A stretch of 64,000 nt of DNA from CBDCGJ01 sp965238305 (GCA_965238305.1 CBDEHK010000001.1:248001-312000), one strand, 5' to 3'. Positions 46,295 through 55,749 are shown, counted from the stretch's first letter. Notes: a model not told the origin generated them from the letters alone. Numbers and translations: made by a program.

Positions 46295-47773
46295 GTGAGT
46301 GTCCTAATCAAAAACGGTCGGATCGTCACCGCGAGTGACGATTATCAAGCAGATATCTTTATTAACAACGAAACGGTTGACCTGATCGGCAAGAATTTAT
46401 CGATCGATGCCACAACCGTGATCGACGCCAGCGGAAAGCTAGTGATACCGGGAGGGATCGACCCACATACCCATTTGGAATTGCCCTTCGGCGGGACGAC
46501 TACCTCCGATACTTTCGAAACCGGGACGCGTGCAGCGGCGTTCGGCGGCACAACCTGTATCATTGATTTCGCGGTGCAAACCAAAGGTACATCGACCATC
46601 GAAGCATTGGATACCTGGCACGGCAAAGCGGCCGGCCAAACCGCCATCGATTATGCCTTCCACATGATTATCACCGACATGCCGAAAGACCGTTTGCATG
46701 AGATGCGCCAATTGTCGGATGAAGGGGTCACCAGCTACAAAATGTTTATGGCCTATCCCGGTGCAATGATGAGTGATGATGGCACGATTTTTCGGGCCAT
46801 GAAGAAAGCCGGCGAGGACGGTACTTTAGTTTGTATGCACGCGGAAAACGGTCTTGTGATTGACGAGCTGGTCAAGCTGGCCCTGGCCGATGGCCATACC
46901 TCACCAAAATATCATGCTTTGACCCGACCGACGCGTTTGGAGGCGGAAGGCACCCACCGTGCGCTTTGTATCGCGGAAGTGGCGCAGGCGCCGGTTTATA
47001 TCGTCCATCTAAGCTGCTACGACGCCTTGCAGGAACTGCGCATGGCGCAATCGCGTGGGGTGATGGCGCATGCGGAAACCTGTCCGCAATATTTGTTGTT
47101 GGATGTCACCGCCTACGATCAACCTGGTTTCGATGGATCGAAATACGTCCTGACGCCACCATTGCGGGATAAATGGAATCAGGAAGAGTTATGGCGCGGT
47201 CTGCGCGGGAATGCGCTGCATTCGATTTCGACCGATCACTGCCCGTTCTGCGTCAAGGAACAAAAAGAACTCGGCCGCGACGATTTCAGTAAAATTCCCA
47301 ATGGCGGCCCGGGGATCGAAAATCGAATGAGCTTGATCTACCATTATGGCGTCAATCAGGGGTTCATCGACATCAACCGCTTTGTCGAATTAACTTCAAC
47401 CGCACCGGCCAAGATATTCGGCCTATTTCCGCGCAAAGGTACGATCGCCATTGGCAGTGATGCCGATATCGTCATCTTCGATCCGGACCGCGAAGAAACC
47501 ATCAGCTACTTCAATCCGCACACCCACCATATGAACGTCGATTATAGCGCCTATGAGGGCATGACAGTGCGTGGCTTCACCGATACGGTGCTCTCTCGCG
47601 GCCGCGTTATTATCGCCAACAACGAATATCTCGGTCGCCCCGGCGACGGCAGCTTCGTCAAACGTGGCCCCTATGGCGGCCTTTATAGCCCCAGTCAGGC
47701 TGGTAAAATAACCGACAACGCACCGGCGGCGGTGGCCAGTTTGGGGGCCGGTCAAGCGGCCCCGGGACGTTAG
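46295..47773 (+). CDS. Dihydropyrimidinase / hydantoinase, second copy
   Basis: A 492-residue cyclic amidohydrolase, paralogous to the protein encoded at 35063. Metal ligands are His58 and His60 (GGIDPHTHLELPF) and carboxylated Lys149 (VTSYKMFMAYPG); later motifs are VHLSCYDALQEL and STDHCPFCVKEQK. The real start is the GTG at 46295, 7 bases after GGGAGG, not an earlier frame start. It stands alone on the plus strand between two leftward operons that encode ATP-dependent hydantoinases, so the island holds both ATP-independent and ATP-dependent ring-opening enzymes. Confidence 0.93.
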   Translation: MSVLIKNGRIVTASDDYQADIFINNETVDLIGKNLSIDATTVIDASGKLVIPGGIDPHTHLELPFGGTTTSDTFETGTRAAAFGGTTCIIDFAVQTKGTSTIEALDTWHGKAAGQTAIDYAFHMIITDMPKDRLHEMRQLSDEGVTSYKMFMAYPGAMMSDDGTIFRAMKKAGEDGTLVCMHAENGLVIDELVKLALADGHTSPKYHALTRPTRLEAEGTHRALCIAEVAQAPVYIVHLSCYDALQELRMAQSRGVMAHAETCPQYLLLDVTAYDQPGFDGSKYVLTPPLRDKWNQEELWRGLRGNALHSISTDHCPFCVKEQKELGRDDFSKIPNGGPGIENRMSLIYHYGVNQGFIDINRFVELTSTAPAKIFGLFPRKGTIAIGSDADIVIFDPDREETISYFNPHTHHMNVDYSAYEGMTVRGFTDTVLSRGRVIIANNEYLGRPGDGSFVKRGPYGGLYSPSQAGKITDNAPAAVASLGAGQAAPGR

Positions 47774-47798
47774 TCGCGATCAGATGGGATGATTGCAG

Positions 47799-48263
47799 CT
47801 AGGTATTGCTTACGGGGCGGATGATTTTCAGGAGCCAATAAATGATGCAGAACAGACCGGTCAGGATCACCAGCACGATGATCGCGGCTAGACGTTTGCC
47901 AAAATCGCTGCCTAAACTGTATTGCTCCGAGAGCAAATAAGCACACATAATCTGCACCGATTGCAGCGTTGCGCCGGCGCTCAATAGGATTGCCGTGAAG
48001 GTCGATCCCTTCAGTGAACTCAACACCATTGCTTCAATACTGTGTTGCTGCACGATATAGACGCGATAGGCGCGCCAGTGAAAAACGCAGAAACCGATGA
48101 TGCCGATGATCAGCGCCACCCAGAAAATCGAATTTTCGTAACTTAAGCCATAAGCAACAATATTGAACAGTGCTTCAAACGGCGGATAAAAATAGAGGAA
48201 GATCAATACGATGATGAAGATCAAAAACCCAACAAGGGTCCAAAACCACTGCCAACCAGTCAT
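47799..48263 (-). CDS. Small 4-TM membrane protein, family copy 1 (unknown)
   Basis: A 154-residue inner-membrane protein with about four hydrophobic segments: LVGFLIFIIVLIFLYFYPPF, SIFWVALIIGIIGFCVFHW, ILLSAGATLQSVQIMCAYL and LAAIIVLVILTGLFCIIYWL. It shares the LIFLYFYxPFE, IFW, HW and AGATxQ motifs with the protein at 57977, so the two are paralogues. I do not recognise a named family. It is the last gene of the hyuA2-hyuB2-flotillin-ATPase-membrane protein operon. A role in a membrane complex with the neighbouring flotillin or transporter is plausible. Confidence 0.75.
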   Translation of the reverse strand: MTGWQWFWTLVGFLIFIIVLIFLYFYPPFEALFNIVAYGLSYENSIFWVALIIGIIGFCVFHWRAYRVYIVQQHSIEAMVLSSLKGSTFTAILLSAGATLQSVQIMCAYLLSEQYSLGSDFGKRLAAIIVLVILTGLFCIIYWLLKIIRPVSNT

Positions 48264-48321
48264 ATCGTCATCGCCTCCCCGTCATCGGTTGTTATTCTAA
48301 TGCAAAGCATCGACTTGTCCA

Positions 48322-49422
48322 TCAACTTGGCACTGCCGCTTCCGGCACCGCAATTATCAGCAAGATTGCGTAAACTAAAACGAACAACGTGTCCTTCACC
48401 GCAGGCACTATTTGTTGCTTGCTCCCCCGCGTGGCGATCAGCGAAATTATCTCGAAAACAAAGAAAATAATCGCCAGGATGAAGAACGGCCACAGGCTGC
48501 TCCAAAATTCAACTCCTTCTACAACCGGCAAGCCCAGCATCACACGCCAGATAAGGAAATTTATCGGCATCAAAATCAGATACCCATAGGCGACCAAAAA
48601 ACGGAAATTCGTGTGTGTTCTATCGACCAGCAAAAAGGTGATCAAAAACAAGACCACGTGCAGGAAGTCCCAGAACATTGCGTTGTAAGCCGCTTTGTCC
48701 GCTAACTCAGTTACATTCAGGTAACCCAGCAGAAGGAGCAATACCAGGCCACTGCAAAGGATCCATTCGCGAAAACTCTCCGCCCCTAGTTTCGGTGTCC
48801 AGGTGCGTGTGGCCTTGTCGACCAACAAGACCAAAGCGACGACAAAACCGGCGGGGTAAAAAATTTGCGTCATCAATTGATGCTGCATCGCATGATCCAG
48901 ATAAATCCAATTGATCAACAGATATCCGACCGCCAATATTAACAAACCGATCAGTCGGACACTGCCGGGCGCTTTGTGAACCTCCGGCGTCTGCACGGTG
49001 TCACTTGTTATATCCGAAATTGCCGTATTTGAAGGAACTATCGCAGGTTTTGCCGAGGCATTTTTCGACAATTGGGCGAAAACAAAAACAACAAAGCCCA
49101 CCAGTCCAAACACCGCGACCACCAGCATGACGACGGTAAAGGCAACGGCGCGGTTACCGCTGCGCCAGTCCGCCGTCGAAAGCGCTTGGGTGGAGCCGGA
49201 AAAAAACTGCCAAACCAATAGAGCGATGGCAACGACAATTGCCACTGCAGCCAGAATGAAAGCAAACCATGTTGCTTCCGACGGCGTGGTCTTACCCACA
49301 TCATCGTTTCCAATGTCACGTTGTTTAGCGAACTGGCTGACCAGAAAAATAAGGAATGCGACAATGCCAATCAGTCCGAGCGCGACCATGATTTCCAGGA
49401 AATGGAATGTCCGGTCATCCAT
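48322..49422 (-). CDS. Polytopic membrane protein (unknown)
   Basis: A 366-residue integral-membrane protein with about nine or ten hydrophobic segments, e.g. IMVALGLIGIVAFLIFLVSQ, AAVAIVVAIALLVWQFF and FTVVMLVVAVFGLVGFVVFV. A polar loop lies near 120-150, and more helices run up to LFVLVYAILLIIAVPEA. No motif of a known carrier or enzyme is visible. Its start lies 5 bases after the stop of the transporter ATPase gene and it is followed by the 4-TM gene, so it belongs to the second hydantoinase operon. Function unknown. Confidence 0.75.
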   Translation of the reverse strand: MDDRTFHFLEIMVALGLIGIVAFLIFLVSQFAKQRDIGNDDVGKTTPSEATWFAFILAAVAIVVAIALLVWQFFSGSTQALSTADWRSGNRAVAFTVVMLVVAVFGLVGFVVFVFAQLSKNASAKPAIVPSNTAISDITSDTVQTPEVHKAPGSVRLIGLLILAVGYLLINWIYLDHAMQHQLMTQIFYPAGFVVALVLLVDKATRTWTPKLGAESFREWILCSGLVLLLLLGYLNVTELADKAAYNAMFWDFLHVVLFLITFLLVDRTHTNFRFLVAYGYLILMPINFLIWRVMLGLPVVEGVEFWSSLWPFFILAIIFFVFEIISLIATRGSKQQIVPAVKDTLFVLVYAILLIIAVPEAAVPS

Positions 49423-49427
49423 TCAGC

Positions 49428-50522
49428 TTACTGACCCACCTGTTCCAACAGCACGCCAGCTTGTGCCGGCCAGCAAATCACTTCTTTTGTTCCCATAGAA
49501 TATAATTTGTCGGACGCGTTACGGTGTTGTTCGACATGCACAATCAGGCCCGGCGAAATTTCAAAAACATCGGTTTCCAAGGAACCTAGAAACTCCGTCG
49601 TGATGTAGCTGCCAATCACCCGGTTCGCCATATCACCATGTTCACCGGTATGAACAAGATCGGCACGGACGGAAAAGTGGGCTTCGGCGCCGATCTTAAC
49701 GGTGCGGATGTAGTCTGGAATGCGGACATAAAAAAGGTAATCATCGCTTTCGATAAATACCATTGAGCCACTGCGCGATTTTATGGTGCCGGAGAAGATG
49801 TTGTTGTTGCCAATAAATTCCGCCACAAACTTCGTCCTCGGATTTTCATGGACGTCGCGGGATTTGCCGATCTGCTGAACTAACGCGTCCGACATCACAA
49901 TCACCTCGTCGGCCATCGACATCGCTTCCATTTGCGAGTGTGTGACCATGATAAAAGTGATGCCGAGTTCCCTTTGAATCTTCTTCAATTCGACCATCAT
50001 GGTCTGGCGAAGATTAAAATCCAAGGCGCCCAACGGCTCATCCAACAACAATACTGTCGGGCGACTAATCAGCGCCCGTGCCAAGGCGACACGTTGCTGC
50101 TGACCGCCGCTCAAATCGTGCGGATAGCGGTCAGCGAATTGTTCCAAACTGACCATCTCCAACATCTGCCAGACTTCGCGGGCGCGAATATCTTTGTCGA
50201 TGCCTTTCATCTTCAAACTGAATTCGACATTTTGAAAGGTCGTGCGATGGGGGAACAGCGCGAAGCTTTGGAACATCATCGAGGTGTCGCGGTGCGATGG
50301 CGGCAGTTCGGTGACATCTTGACCAGAGATAAAAATTCTACCGGCCGACACTTCCTCCAGGCCACCAATCATTCTGAGTGTGGTGGTTTTCCCGCACCCG
50401 CTAGGCCCCAGCATGGCAACAAACGAGCCATGCTCAATCTTCGCATTGAAGTCGATAACCGCCCGTACGTCGCCCGGAAAGGTCTTGTCGACATTCTCCA
50501 ATATCACGTCATAGTCAGCCAT
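49428..50522 (-). CDS. ABC transporter ATP-binding protein (PotA-like)
   Basis: A 364-residue ATPase. It has Walker A GPSGCGKTT (about 39-47), the Q-loop MMFQSFALFPHRT, signature LSGGQQQRVALARAL, Walker B VLLLDEPLGALD and the H-loop MVTHSQMEA. The C-terminal TOBE domain contains IGNNNIFSGTI. It is the only ATPase in the window that fits the PotB/PotC-like permeases and PotD-like protein at 42923-46124. It is not in their operon: it follows the giant flotillin gene by 21 bases. Confidence 0.92.
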   Translation of the reverse strand: MADYDVILENVDKTFPGDVRAVIDFNAKIEHGSFVAMLGPSGCGKTTTLRMIGGLEEVSAGRIFISGQDVTELPPSHRDTSMMFQSFALFPHRTTFQNVEFSLKMKGIDKDIRAREVWQMLEMVSLEQFADRYPHDLSGGQQQRVALARALISRPTVLLLDEPLGALDFNLRQTMMVELKKIQRELGITFIMVTHSQMEAMSMADEVIVMSDALVQQIGKSRDVHENPRTKFVAEFIGNNNIFSGTIKSRSGSMVFIESDDYLFYVRIPDYIRTVKIGAEAHFSVRADLVHTGEHGDMANRVIGSYITTEFLGSLETDVFEISPGLIVHVEQHRNASDKLYSMGTKEVICWPAQAGVLLEQVGQ

Positions 50523-50543
50523 ATCTCGACCGCTTCCGCACGT

Positions 50544-53360
50544 TTAATCAGCGGACTTGGCGATGGCTTGCAGCAGCGACCAAACATTGTCGAACGGCAC
50601 ATCATCGAAGACGCCAGCATCGTTCACTGACTTCAAGATCGAAACGGTGTCCTGTAGCGCCATATCGTCGCCGGCCTGTTCGTCCAACAAGGCCAAGGCT
50701 TCGGTGAAGGGAATTTGGCGATCCTTCTTAGTGCGCATGATGGCATCAATCATATTGTTCAGGTGTTCAACCGCATCCTTCCACTGCCCTTTACCATAGG
50801 GGCGGCCAAATAAACCGCGAATACCGTTTTGCGCAAACCGTTGTTTTAAGCCATCGGGCAAAGATTGCGCGGCCCCTTCTAACACTTCACCCAGCGCAAA
50901 GCCTTGGGTGAACATGCCGCGAATGGTATCGACGGTACTATCGCCGCCGCCATACATGCGGATTTGGGCTTGCGACAAAGCATTGCCCATGGCTTTCGCC
51001 TGATCGATATGGACATCGCGGTCCGCCTCGATCTGCAGCTTGGCTAATTCAAGGAAGGTAGCAGCGTCGTTATATTTCGCCAAGGCCTCCGCTTTGGCCT
51101 CAATACCGCTGGCTTCCGCTTTCAGCAAACGTTGGGTATTGGCCGTCCGCAGAGCGTCGATTTCGGCTTCCGCCCGACCACGGGCACCAGCTTCTTTTTC
51201 TATACCCTCGGCGGTGATCTTCTGTGCCTGACTGCTCGCTTCCGCACGAATAACCGTCGCTTTAGATTCTTCCTCCGCCGAGGCGCGACGCGCTTCGGCC
51301 TGCGTTGTCATATGCATGCTGGTGATCTGGGCTTTGTTTTCTTCCGCAATCTTGCGCGCTTGGGCCGCTTTTTCGCTATCGATCCGTTCCAATTCTTTCT
51401 CCCGCTCCGCATCCGCTATGACCCGTACGGAATCCAGTTCATGGGAGGCTTTTTCGCGCGTGACGGCGGCTTTCATGCGGGTCGCTTCGATCGCTTCCAA
51501 CTCCTTGGTCTTTTCGGTCAGAACGATCTCGCGCTGCCGTTCCTCCATCTCCCGCGCCAGGAAACGTTGGATGTCGGTTTTCTCGCGTTCCTGCTCCTTG
51601 CCGATCAGAATGATTTCGCGATCTTTTTCCTGTTTTTCGATTTCCAGATTCCGTTGAATTTCCGCTTTGCGCAGCTCCTCCTCTTTGGCGACCAGGGCAA
51701 TTTCTTTGTCCCGGTCTTCTTGTTCGCGCGCCAATTGGCGGCGAATTTCAGCACGCTCCAACTCTTCAGATTTGGCCACTAACGCAATTTCGCGATCGCG
51801 TTCTTCTTGTTCCCGGGCCAATTGCCGGCGGATGTCGGCGGCCTCACGCAATTTGTTTTGATCGATGATCGAAGCATCTTTCTTTATTCTGGCTTTTTCA
51901 ACTTCAAGAGTGATGCTGATTTCTTCTTCTTCGACCTCCCGACGCCGCCCCAGGATTTCCTTCTGCTGTTCGCTGAGCAACCGCGCCCGTTCGCGGGACA
52001 CTTCCAATTCTTGTTCAGCGGCAGCAACAGACTCGCTTTTTTCGATTTCCAGCACCTTCAATTTGGTTTCCAAGGCCCGCCGCCGCATCGAACGCGCCGT
52101 ATCTTCGGCCAATTCGTGACGCTGATCGCGGGCTGCTTCCTCAGCCTTCAACACCTCGGTTGCCCGGTTAATTTCCGCTTCCTGGCGCTCCCGTTCTTTC
52201 TGTGCCAGCTCAATTTCGCGGTCTTTTTCGGCGCGTTCGCGTTCCAGCGCACGTTTGATATTGGCCACTTCTTCCTGTTTCGATTTCTCAATCAACTCGA
52301 TTTGCCGGTCTTTTTCGGCTTTTTCAAGTTCCAGCTTGCGTTGAATATCGGCCAGTTCCTCTTCGCGGGCTTTCGCGATCAGCTCAATTTCTTTGTCCCG
52401 GCGTTCTTTTTCTAATTGCAACATTTTTTTGATGTCGGATGATTCGCGACGCTGCGCTTCTTCGGTGATGGAAATGTCGCGTTCAGTCCGTTGTTTCTCA
52501 AGCTCTACTTCATTAGTGATTTCTTTTTCTTCCACCGCTTTCCGCTGATCCAGCACGTAGATCTGTTTTTCACCCAACTGCAAGGCCTGTTCGTTTGAAA
52601 CCGCTTTGTCCTGACCGGCGCGGGCAAAAGCTTCTTTGCGTTCGATTTCCAGGAGCTCCATTTGCGTGTCCAGATCTTTTTGACGAATCGCAACGGTGGT
52701 GCGTTTTTCCGTGTCATGTACTTTGCGTTTGGCGTCTGAAGTGATCTCGGTGATAATTTTCAGGCCTTCCGCATCGAAAATATTGTCAGTCTTGAAGTAT
52801 TCCTTGCCGGTTTGTTCCAATGTCACGATGGTCACTTCTTCTAGCGTCAAACCGTTGACAGCAAAACTTTCGAAAACATTCTCTTTGATATCATGTGCAA
52901 AGGTATCCCGATTTTCGTGCAGTTCCTTCAGGGTCTTGGTCGCAGCATAACTGCGCATAGCGCTGATAACCTTGGCTTCCAGCAGGTTACGTACTTTTTC
53001 TGCGTCAAATGTCTTTTCACCCAGGCTGCGACTGGCGGTCAGCAAGTCATCTTCGGTGCGGCCAACATGCGTATAAAGCTCGGCATTGATGTCAACCCTG
53101 ATCTTGTCCGACGTCAACACCGCCTGATCGCGCGAGCGGCCAACGATCAATTTAATCGTCTCCAACGAGATCCACGACACTTCATGGAATACCGGCAGCA
53201 CTACCGCACCCCGGCCCAAACACACTTTCGTGCCCAGAAAACCGGTTCGAATGAAACCCATATTCGCGGGCGCCCGCTTATATACCCAGATCGAAATAAT
53301 ATAGAGGATTGCAATAACAACAATCAGGGTAATGAGAAGGGAGATGACTAGTTCAACCAT
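50544..53360 (-). CDS. Giant flotillin-like SPFH protein with amplified coiled coil
   Basis: A 938-residue membrane-anchored SPFH/flotillin protein. One N-terminal TM (about 6-27) is followed by the flotillin-type segment GFIRTGFLGTKVCLGRGAVV and the SPFH domain to about 200. A charged coiled coil then runs to about 770. It contains 29-residue repeats (block 1 at 281-396, block 2 at 481-625), and residues 237-281 resemble residues 437-481 at an exact 200-residue offset. A small C-terminal domain (800-938) follows. Flotillins are usually about 450-650 residues and organise membrane microdomains. It lies between hyuB2 and the transporter ATPase in one operon, so it may scaffold those proteins at the membrane. 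That is inference. Confidence 0.88.
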   Translation of the reverse strand: MVELVISLLITLIVVIAILYIISIWVYKRAPANMGFIRTGFLGTKVCLGRGAVVLPVFHEVSWISLETIKLIVGRSRDQAVLTSDKIRVDINAELYTHVGRTEDDLLTASRSLGEKTFDAEKVRNLLEAKVISAMRSYAATKTLKELHENRDTFAHDIKENVFESFAVNGLTLEEVTIVTLEQTGKEYFKTDNIFDAEGLKIITEITSDAKRKVHDTEKRTTVAIRQKDLDTQMELLEIERKEAFARAGQDKAVSNEQALQLGEKQIYVLDQRKAVEEKEITNEVELEKQRTERDISITEEAQRRESSDIKKMLQLEKERRDKEIELIAKAREEELADIQRKLELEKAEKDRQIELIEKSKQEEVANIKRALERERAEKDREIELAQKERERQEAEINRATEVLKAEEAARDQRHELAEDTARSMRRRALETKLKVLEIEKSESVAAAEQELEVSRERARLLSEQQKEILGRRREVEEEEISITLEVEKARIKKDASIIDQNKLREAADIRRQLAREQEERDREIALVAKSEELERAEIRRQLAREQEDRDKEIALVAKEEELRKAEIQRNLEIEKQEKDREIILIGKEQEREKTDIQRFLAREMEERQREIVLTEKTKELEAIEATRMKAAVTREKASHELDSVRVIADAEREKELERIDSEKAAQARKIAEENKAQITSMHMTTQAEARRASAEEESKATVIRAEASSQAQKITAEGIEKEAGARGRAEAEIDALRTANTQRLLKAEASGIEAKAEALAKYNDAATFLELAKLQIEADRDVHIDQAKAMGNALSQAQIRMYGGGDSTVDTIRGMFTQGFALGEVLEGAAQSLPDGLKQRFAQNGIRGLFGRPYGKGQWKDAVEHLNNMIDAIMRTKKDRQIPFTEALALLDEQAGDDMALQDTVSILKSVNDAGVFDDVPFDNVWSLLQAIAKSAD
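51486..51920 (-). repeat. Flotillin coiled-coil repeat block 2 (five 87-bp units)
   Basis: It encodes residues 481-625 as five consecutive 29-residue units. Copies two and three are nearly identical (IRRQLAREQEERDREIALVA versus IRRQLAREQEDRDKEIALVA). The consensus is I-x-R-x-L-x-x-E-x-E-x-x-D-R-E-I-x-L-I-x-K, then E/L-rich residues ending AE or TD. Confidence 0.85.
52173..52520 (-). repeat. Flotillin coiled-coil repeat block 1 (four 87-bp units)
   Basis: It encodes residues 281-396 as four 29-residue units with the same register as block 2 (e.g. IQRKLELEKAEKDRQIELIE, IKRALERERAEKDREIELAQ). The preceding segment VLDQRKAVEEKEI matches ILGRRREVEEEEI before block 2, so both blocks derive from a larger duplication. 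Confidence 0.85.
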
Positions 53361-53436
53361 GTTCCAATTTCCTGTCGTCCAGATTATCTACTTGCTTACG
53401 CAAAGATTATTTTCGAACTCGATTACTTTGTCACGC

Positions 53437-55743
53437 TTAAACAGTTGTTCTGGGATCGGTCCCAGGCGGCATCTGACCAAAATCATACATGGCAAGCGCC
53501 GGCCGGGTCCGCGCTTTGCTTTCCCGCGTCGCTAAGGTCGCTTGCATATCGAGGCTGTTATTATCGCCCGACAGCACCACCCCATAACTTTCGCGTGCTT
53601 GCGTCACGCTGACAAGTTTACGCGCAACATCGGCACGAACTTTTTCCGGTTCCCGCTCCAACGGATCGCCCCAACCGCCTGCCCCGGCAGTTCTGAAGAC
53701 AATCCGCTCTCCTTTGCGGACCCGCACATTGTCAATTTTCGACGGCAACGCTTCTCGCTCACCATCATGCTTAACCAGCCACTTTTCCGAACATTGCCCC
53801 GGTTCACCGCCAAGAATGCCCCAGGGTTGCGTTAGGTGGCGATCATCATGAATGGAAATGTCGCCGTCCGCCAGCATCAGGTAAATTTTTTCAACCCCAT
53901 TGCCGCCGCGGTGTTTGCCGGGGCCGCCGGTATCGCGCATGCTGCCATAACTTTCGATCACCATCGGATAATAACTTTCCAGATATTCGGTCGGGATATT
54001 TTCGAATAACGGCCACCAGGAATGACCGTCCATGCCATCGCCCACGGGCCGGCCCGGAATACCGCCATAGAGAATTTCCATCAATTGGAATGGTCGGCCA
54101 TTCTCGTCAGTACCGGAATATAGGAAATGCGGGCTGGAGCCATACCCGGCCGCTGTCGCCATTTCCGGCGCATTCTTAGACAGCGCCCCACCCATGACAT
54201 CAAACTGCCGCGATAGCGCATGCGTGCGGCAACCAAGGGCGGCGGGAAAATCGGGATGTACCAAGGACCCTTTTGGCATGGTGACATGGACGAGATCATA
54301 AAAGCCGTCATTGAAAAGGATCTGCGGATCGAAGACCATGATCATGTAGACGCCAATAAACATCTTGAACATGCCCTCATGCATATAGAAATTGATCGGC
54401 CCTGGCGCCTGTACCGAAGTGCCGGTCCAGTCGAAATAAGCATGTTCCCCTTCGCGCCAGACCGTCAGTTTCATTTTGAAAGGACCGTTGCCGATACCGT
54501 CATCGTCGACATAGTCTTCGAACGATTGCGGTTCTTCCGGCAGGTTTTGTACGATCAGGGCACGCATCGCCCGATTGGTCCGCTCCAGCAACGCTTCGCA
54601 GGCCTGGTGGTATAGACTTTTACCGAAGCGGGCACAGATTTCGATCACCCGTTTTTCCCCTGCCCGACAGCCGGCAATAATCGCCATCAGATCGCTATAG
54701 TTCATTTCCGGGGTGCGGGTATTGTTCATGATCAAGTCGAGGACTGGTCTGTTCAGTTCGCCACCGTCATACAGTTTCACCGGTGGAATTCTTAAACCTT
54801 CGCCGAAGATCGATGTTGCCGCAGTTGGCATGCTGCCGGGCACCGGTCCGCCGACGTCCATCATATGCCCGAACATGGAAGAGAAACCGATCAGTTCGTG
54901 ATCGAAAAAGATCGGGATCAGGATCATCCAATCGTTAATATGACTGATGGCACCACCGCACTTGAAGGGATCGCTTTGCAGGATCACGTCCCCTGGCGCC
55001 AGTTTGAAATCCTGTTGCCGTAACATTTCCGGAATGTAGGAACCGAATTGTCCGACGATCATCCGCCCCTTGGCGTCCGTGATCATGGGAAATTCATCAT
55101 GCTGTTCGCGGATAACCGGCGACATCGCCGCGCGGAACAATACCGCATCCATTTCATGGCGGGCATTGCGCAAGGCGTTTTCGATCAAATCCAAGGTGAT
55201 TGGATCAAGTCCGATCGGTTGTTGATCCGACCGCGCCGCCAACGGTTTTGCGGTGGAAGGTTCGCGCGGCGTTTTCGAAACTTGCATCGCCGTCGCGGCT
55301 TCCGCTACCGGCTTGCTGAGGTCGTTCGCAACGGAAAATAATTCGGCGCATTTCGCCAACGCATCGTTGGTGGCGCGTTCTAAAGCCGCGGCGAAATTTC
55401 CGTTCGTCCGCGCCGAACCGAACTGCATTTTCGAGACACCATCAACCGTCAGTTTGCAAAGCACCGTCGCCATGCCGCGTTCTTGTTTGTGTTCAACCAC
55501 TTCCGACGACCAATCGTTGCCAAACCGGCGGGTTAATTCAGCCGCAACATCACGGGCACTGGCAGTCTCGCTTCGTCGCAGACTTTCCGATTGCAAATCC
55601 GCCTGCGTAACCGGGGATGACGTCGACCGGACGAGACCGGCCGCGTCCATCTGTTGGGAGAATAGTTTGTCGAACTGATCCTTATTCGACTTCAACAAGT
55701 CGTCCAACGATATTGACACCTGACGGTTTGAGTTTTCGTTCAC
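53437..55743 (-). CDS. hyuB: Hydantoinase B / N-methylhydantoinase beta subunit, copy 2, with N-terminal domain
   Basis: A 768-residue HyuB. The conserved part begins at about residue 179 (LDPITLDLIENALRNARHEM), then MSPVIREQHDEFPMI, APGDVILQSDPFKCGG, GGPGKHRGGNGVEKI and GAGGWGDPLEREPEK. Residues 1-178 are an addition absent from copy 1. Residues about 65-136 (DVAAELTRRFGNDWSSEVVE, GMATVLCKLTVDGVSKMQFG, and a helix with ALERATNDALAKCAELF) look like a small alpha/beta domain reminiscent of the Rad52-type fold, followed by a Pro/Ala linker. It follows hyuA2 by 6 bases and precedes the flotillin gene. Confidence 0.9.
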   Translation of the reverse strand: MNENSNRQVSISLDDLLKSNKDQFDKLFSQQMDAAGLVRSTSSPVTQADLQSESLRRSETASARDVAAELTRRFGNDWSSEVVEHKQERGMATVLCKLTVDGVSKMQFGSARTNGNFAAALERATNDALAKCAELFSVANDLSKPVAEAATAMQVSKTPREPSTAKPLAARSDQQPIGLDPITLDLIENALRNARHEMDAVLFRAAMSPVIREQHDEFPMITDAKGRMIVGQFGSYIPEMLRQQDFKLAPGDVILQSDPFKCGGAISHINDWMILIPIFFDHELIGFSSMFGHMMDVGGPVPGSMPTAATSIFGEGLRIPPVKLYDGGELNRPVLDLIMNNTRTPEMNYSDLMAIIAGCRAGEKRVIEICARFGKSLYHQACEALLERTNRAMRALIVQNLPEEPQSFEDYVDDDGIGNGPFKMKLTVWREGEHAYFDWTGTSVQAPGPINFYMHEGMFKMFIGVYMIMVFDPQILFNDGFYDLVHVTMPKGSLVHPDFPAALGCRTHALSRQFDVMGGALSKNAPEMATAAGYGSSPHFLYSGTDENGRPFQLMEILYGGIPGRPVGDGMDGHSWWPLFENIPTEYLESYYPMVIESYGSMRDTGGPGKHRGGNGVEKIYLMLADGDISIHDDRHLTQPWGILGGEPGQCSEKWLVKHDGEREALPSKIDNVRVRKGERIVFRTAGAGGWGDPLEREPEKVRADVARKLVSVTQARESYGVVLSGDNNSLDMQATLATRESKARTRPALAMYDFGQMPPGTDPRTTV

Positions 55744-55749
55744 GGCATC

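Noticed and set aside
51132..51782. Phe/Leu-rich plus-strand frames within the flotillin gene
   Set aside because: They mirror the Glu/Lys codons of the coiled-coil repeats and have no start signals.
51486..52520. Regular 87-bp periodicity considered as a CRISPR or other DNA repeat array
   Set aside because: The units are contiguous coding repeats with no variable spacers and a constant protein consensus, so they reflect coiled-coil amplification.
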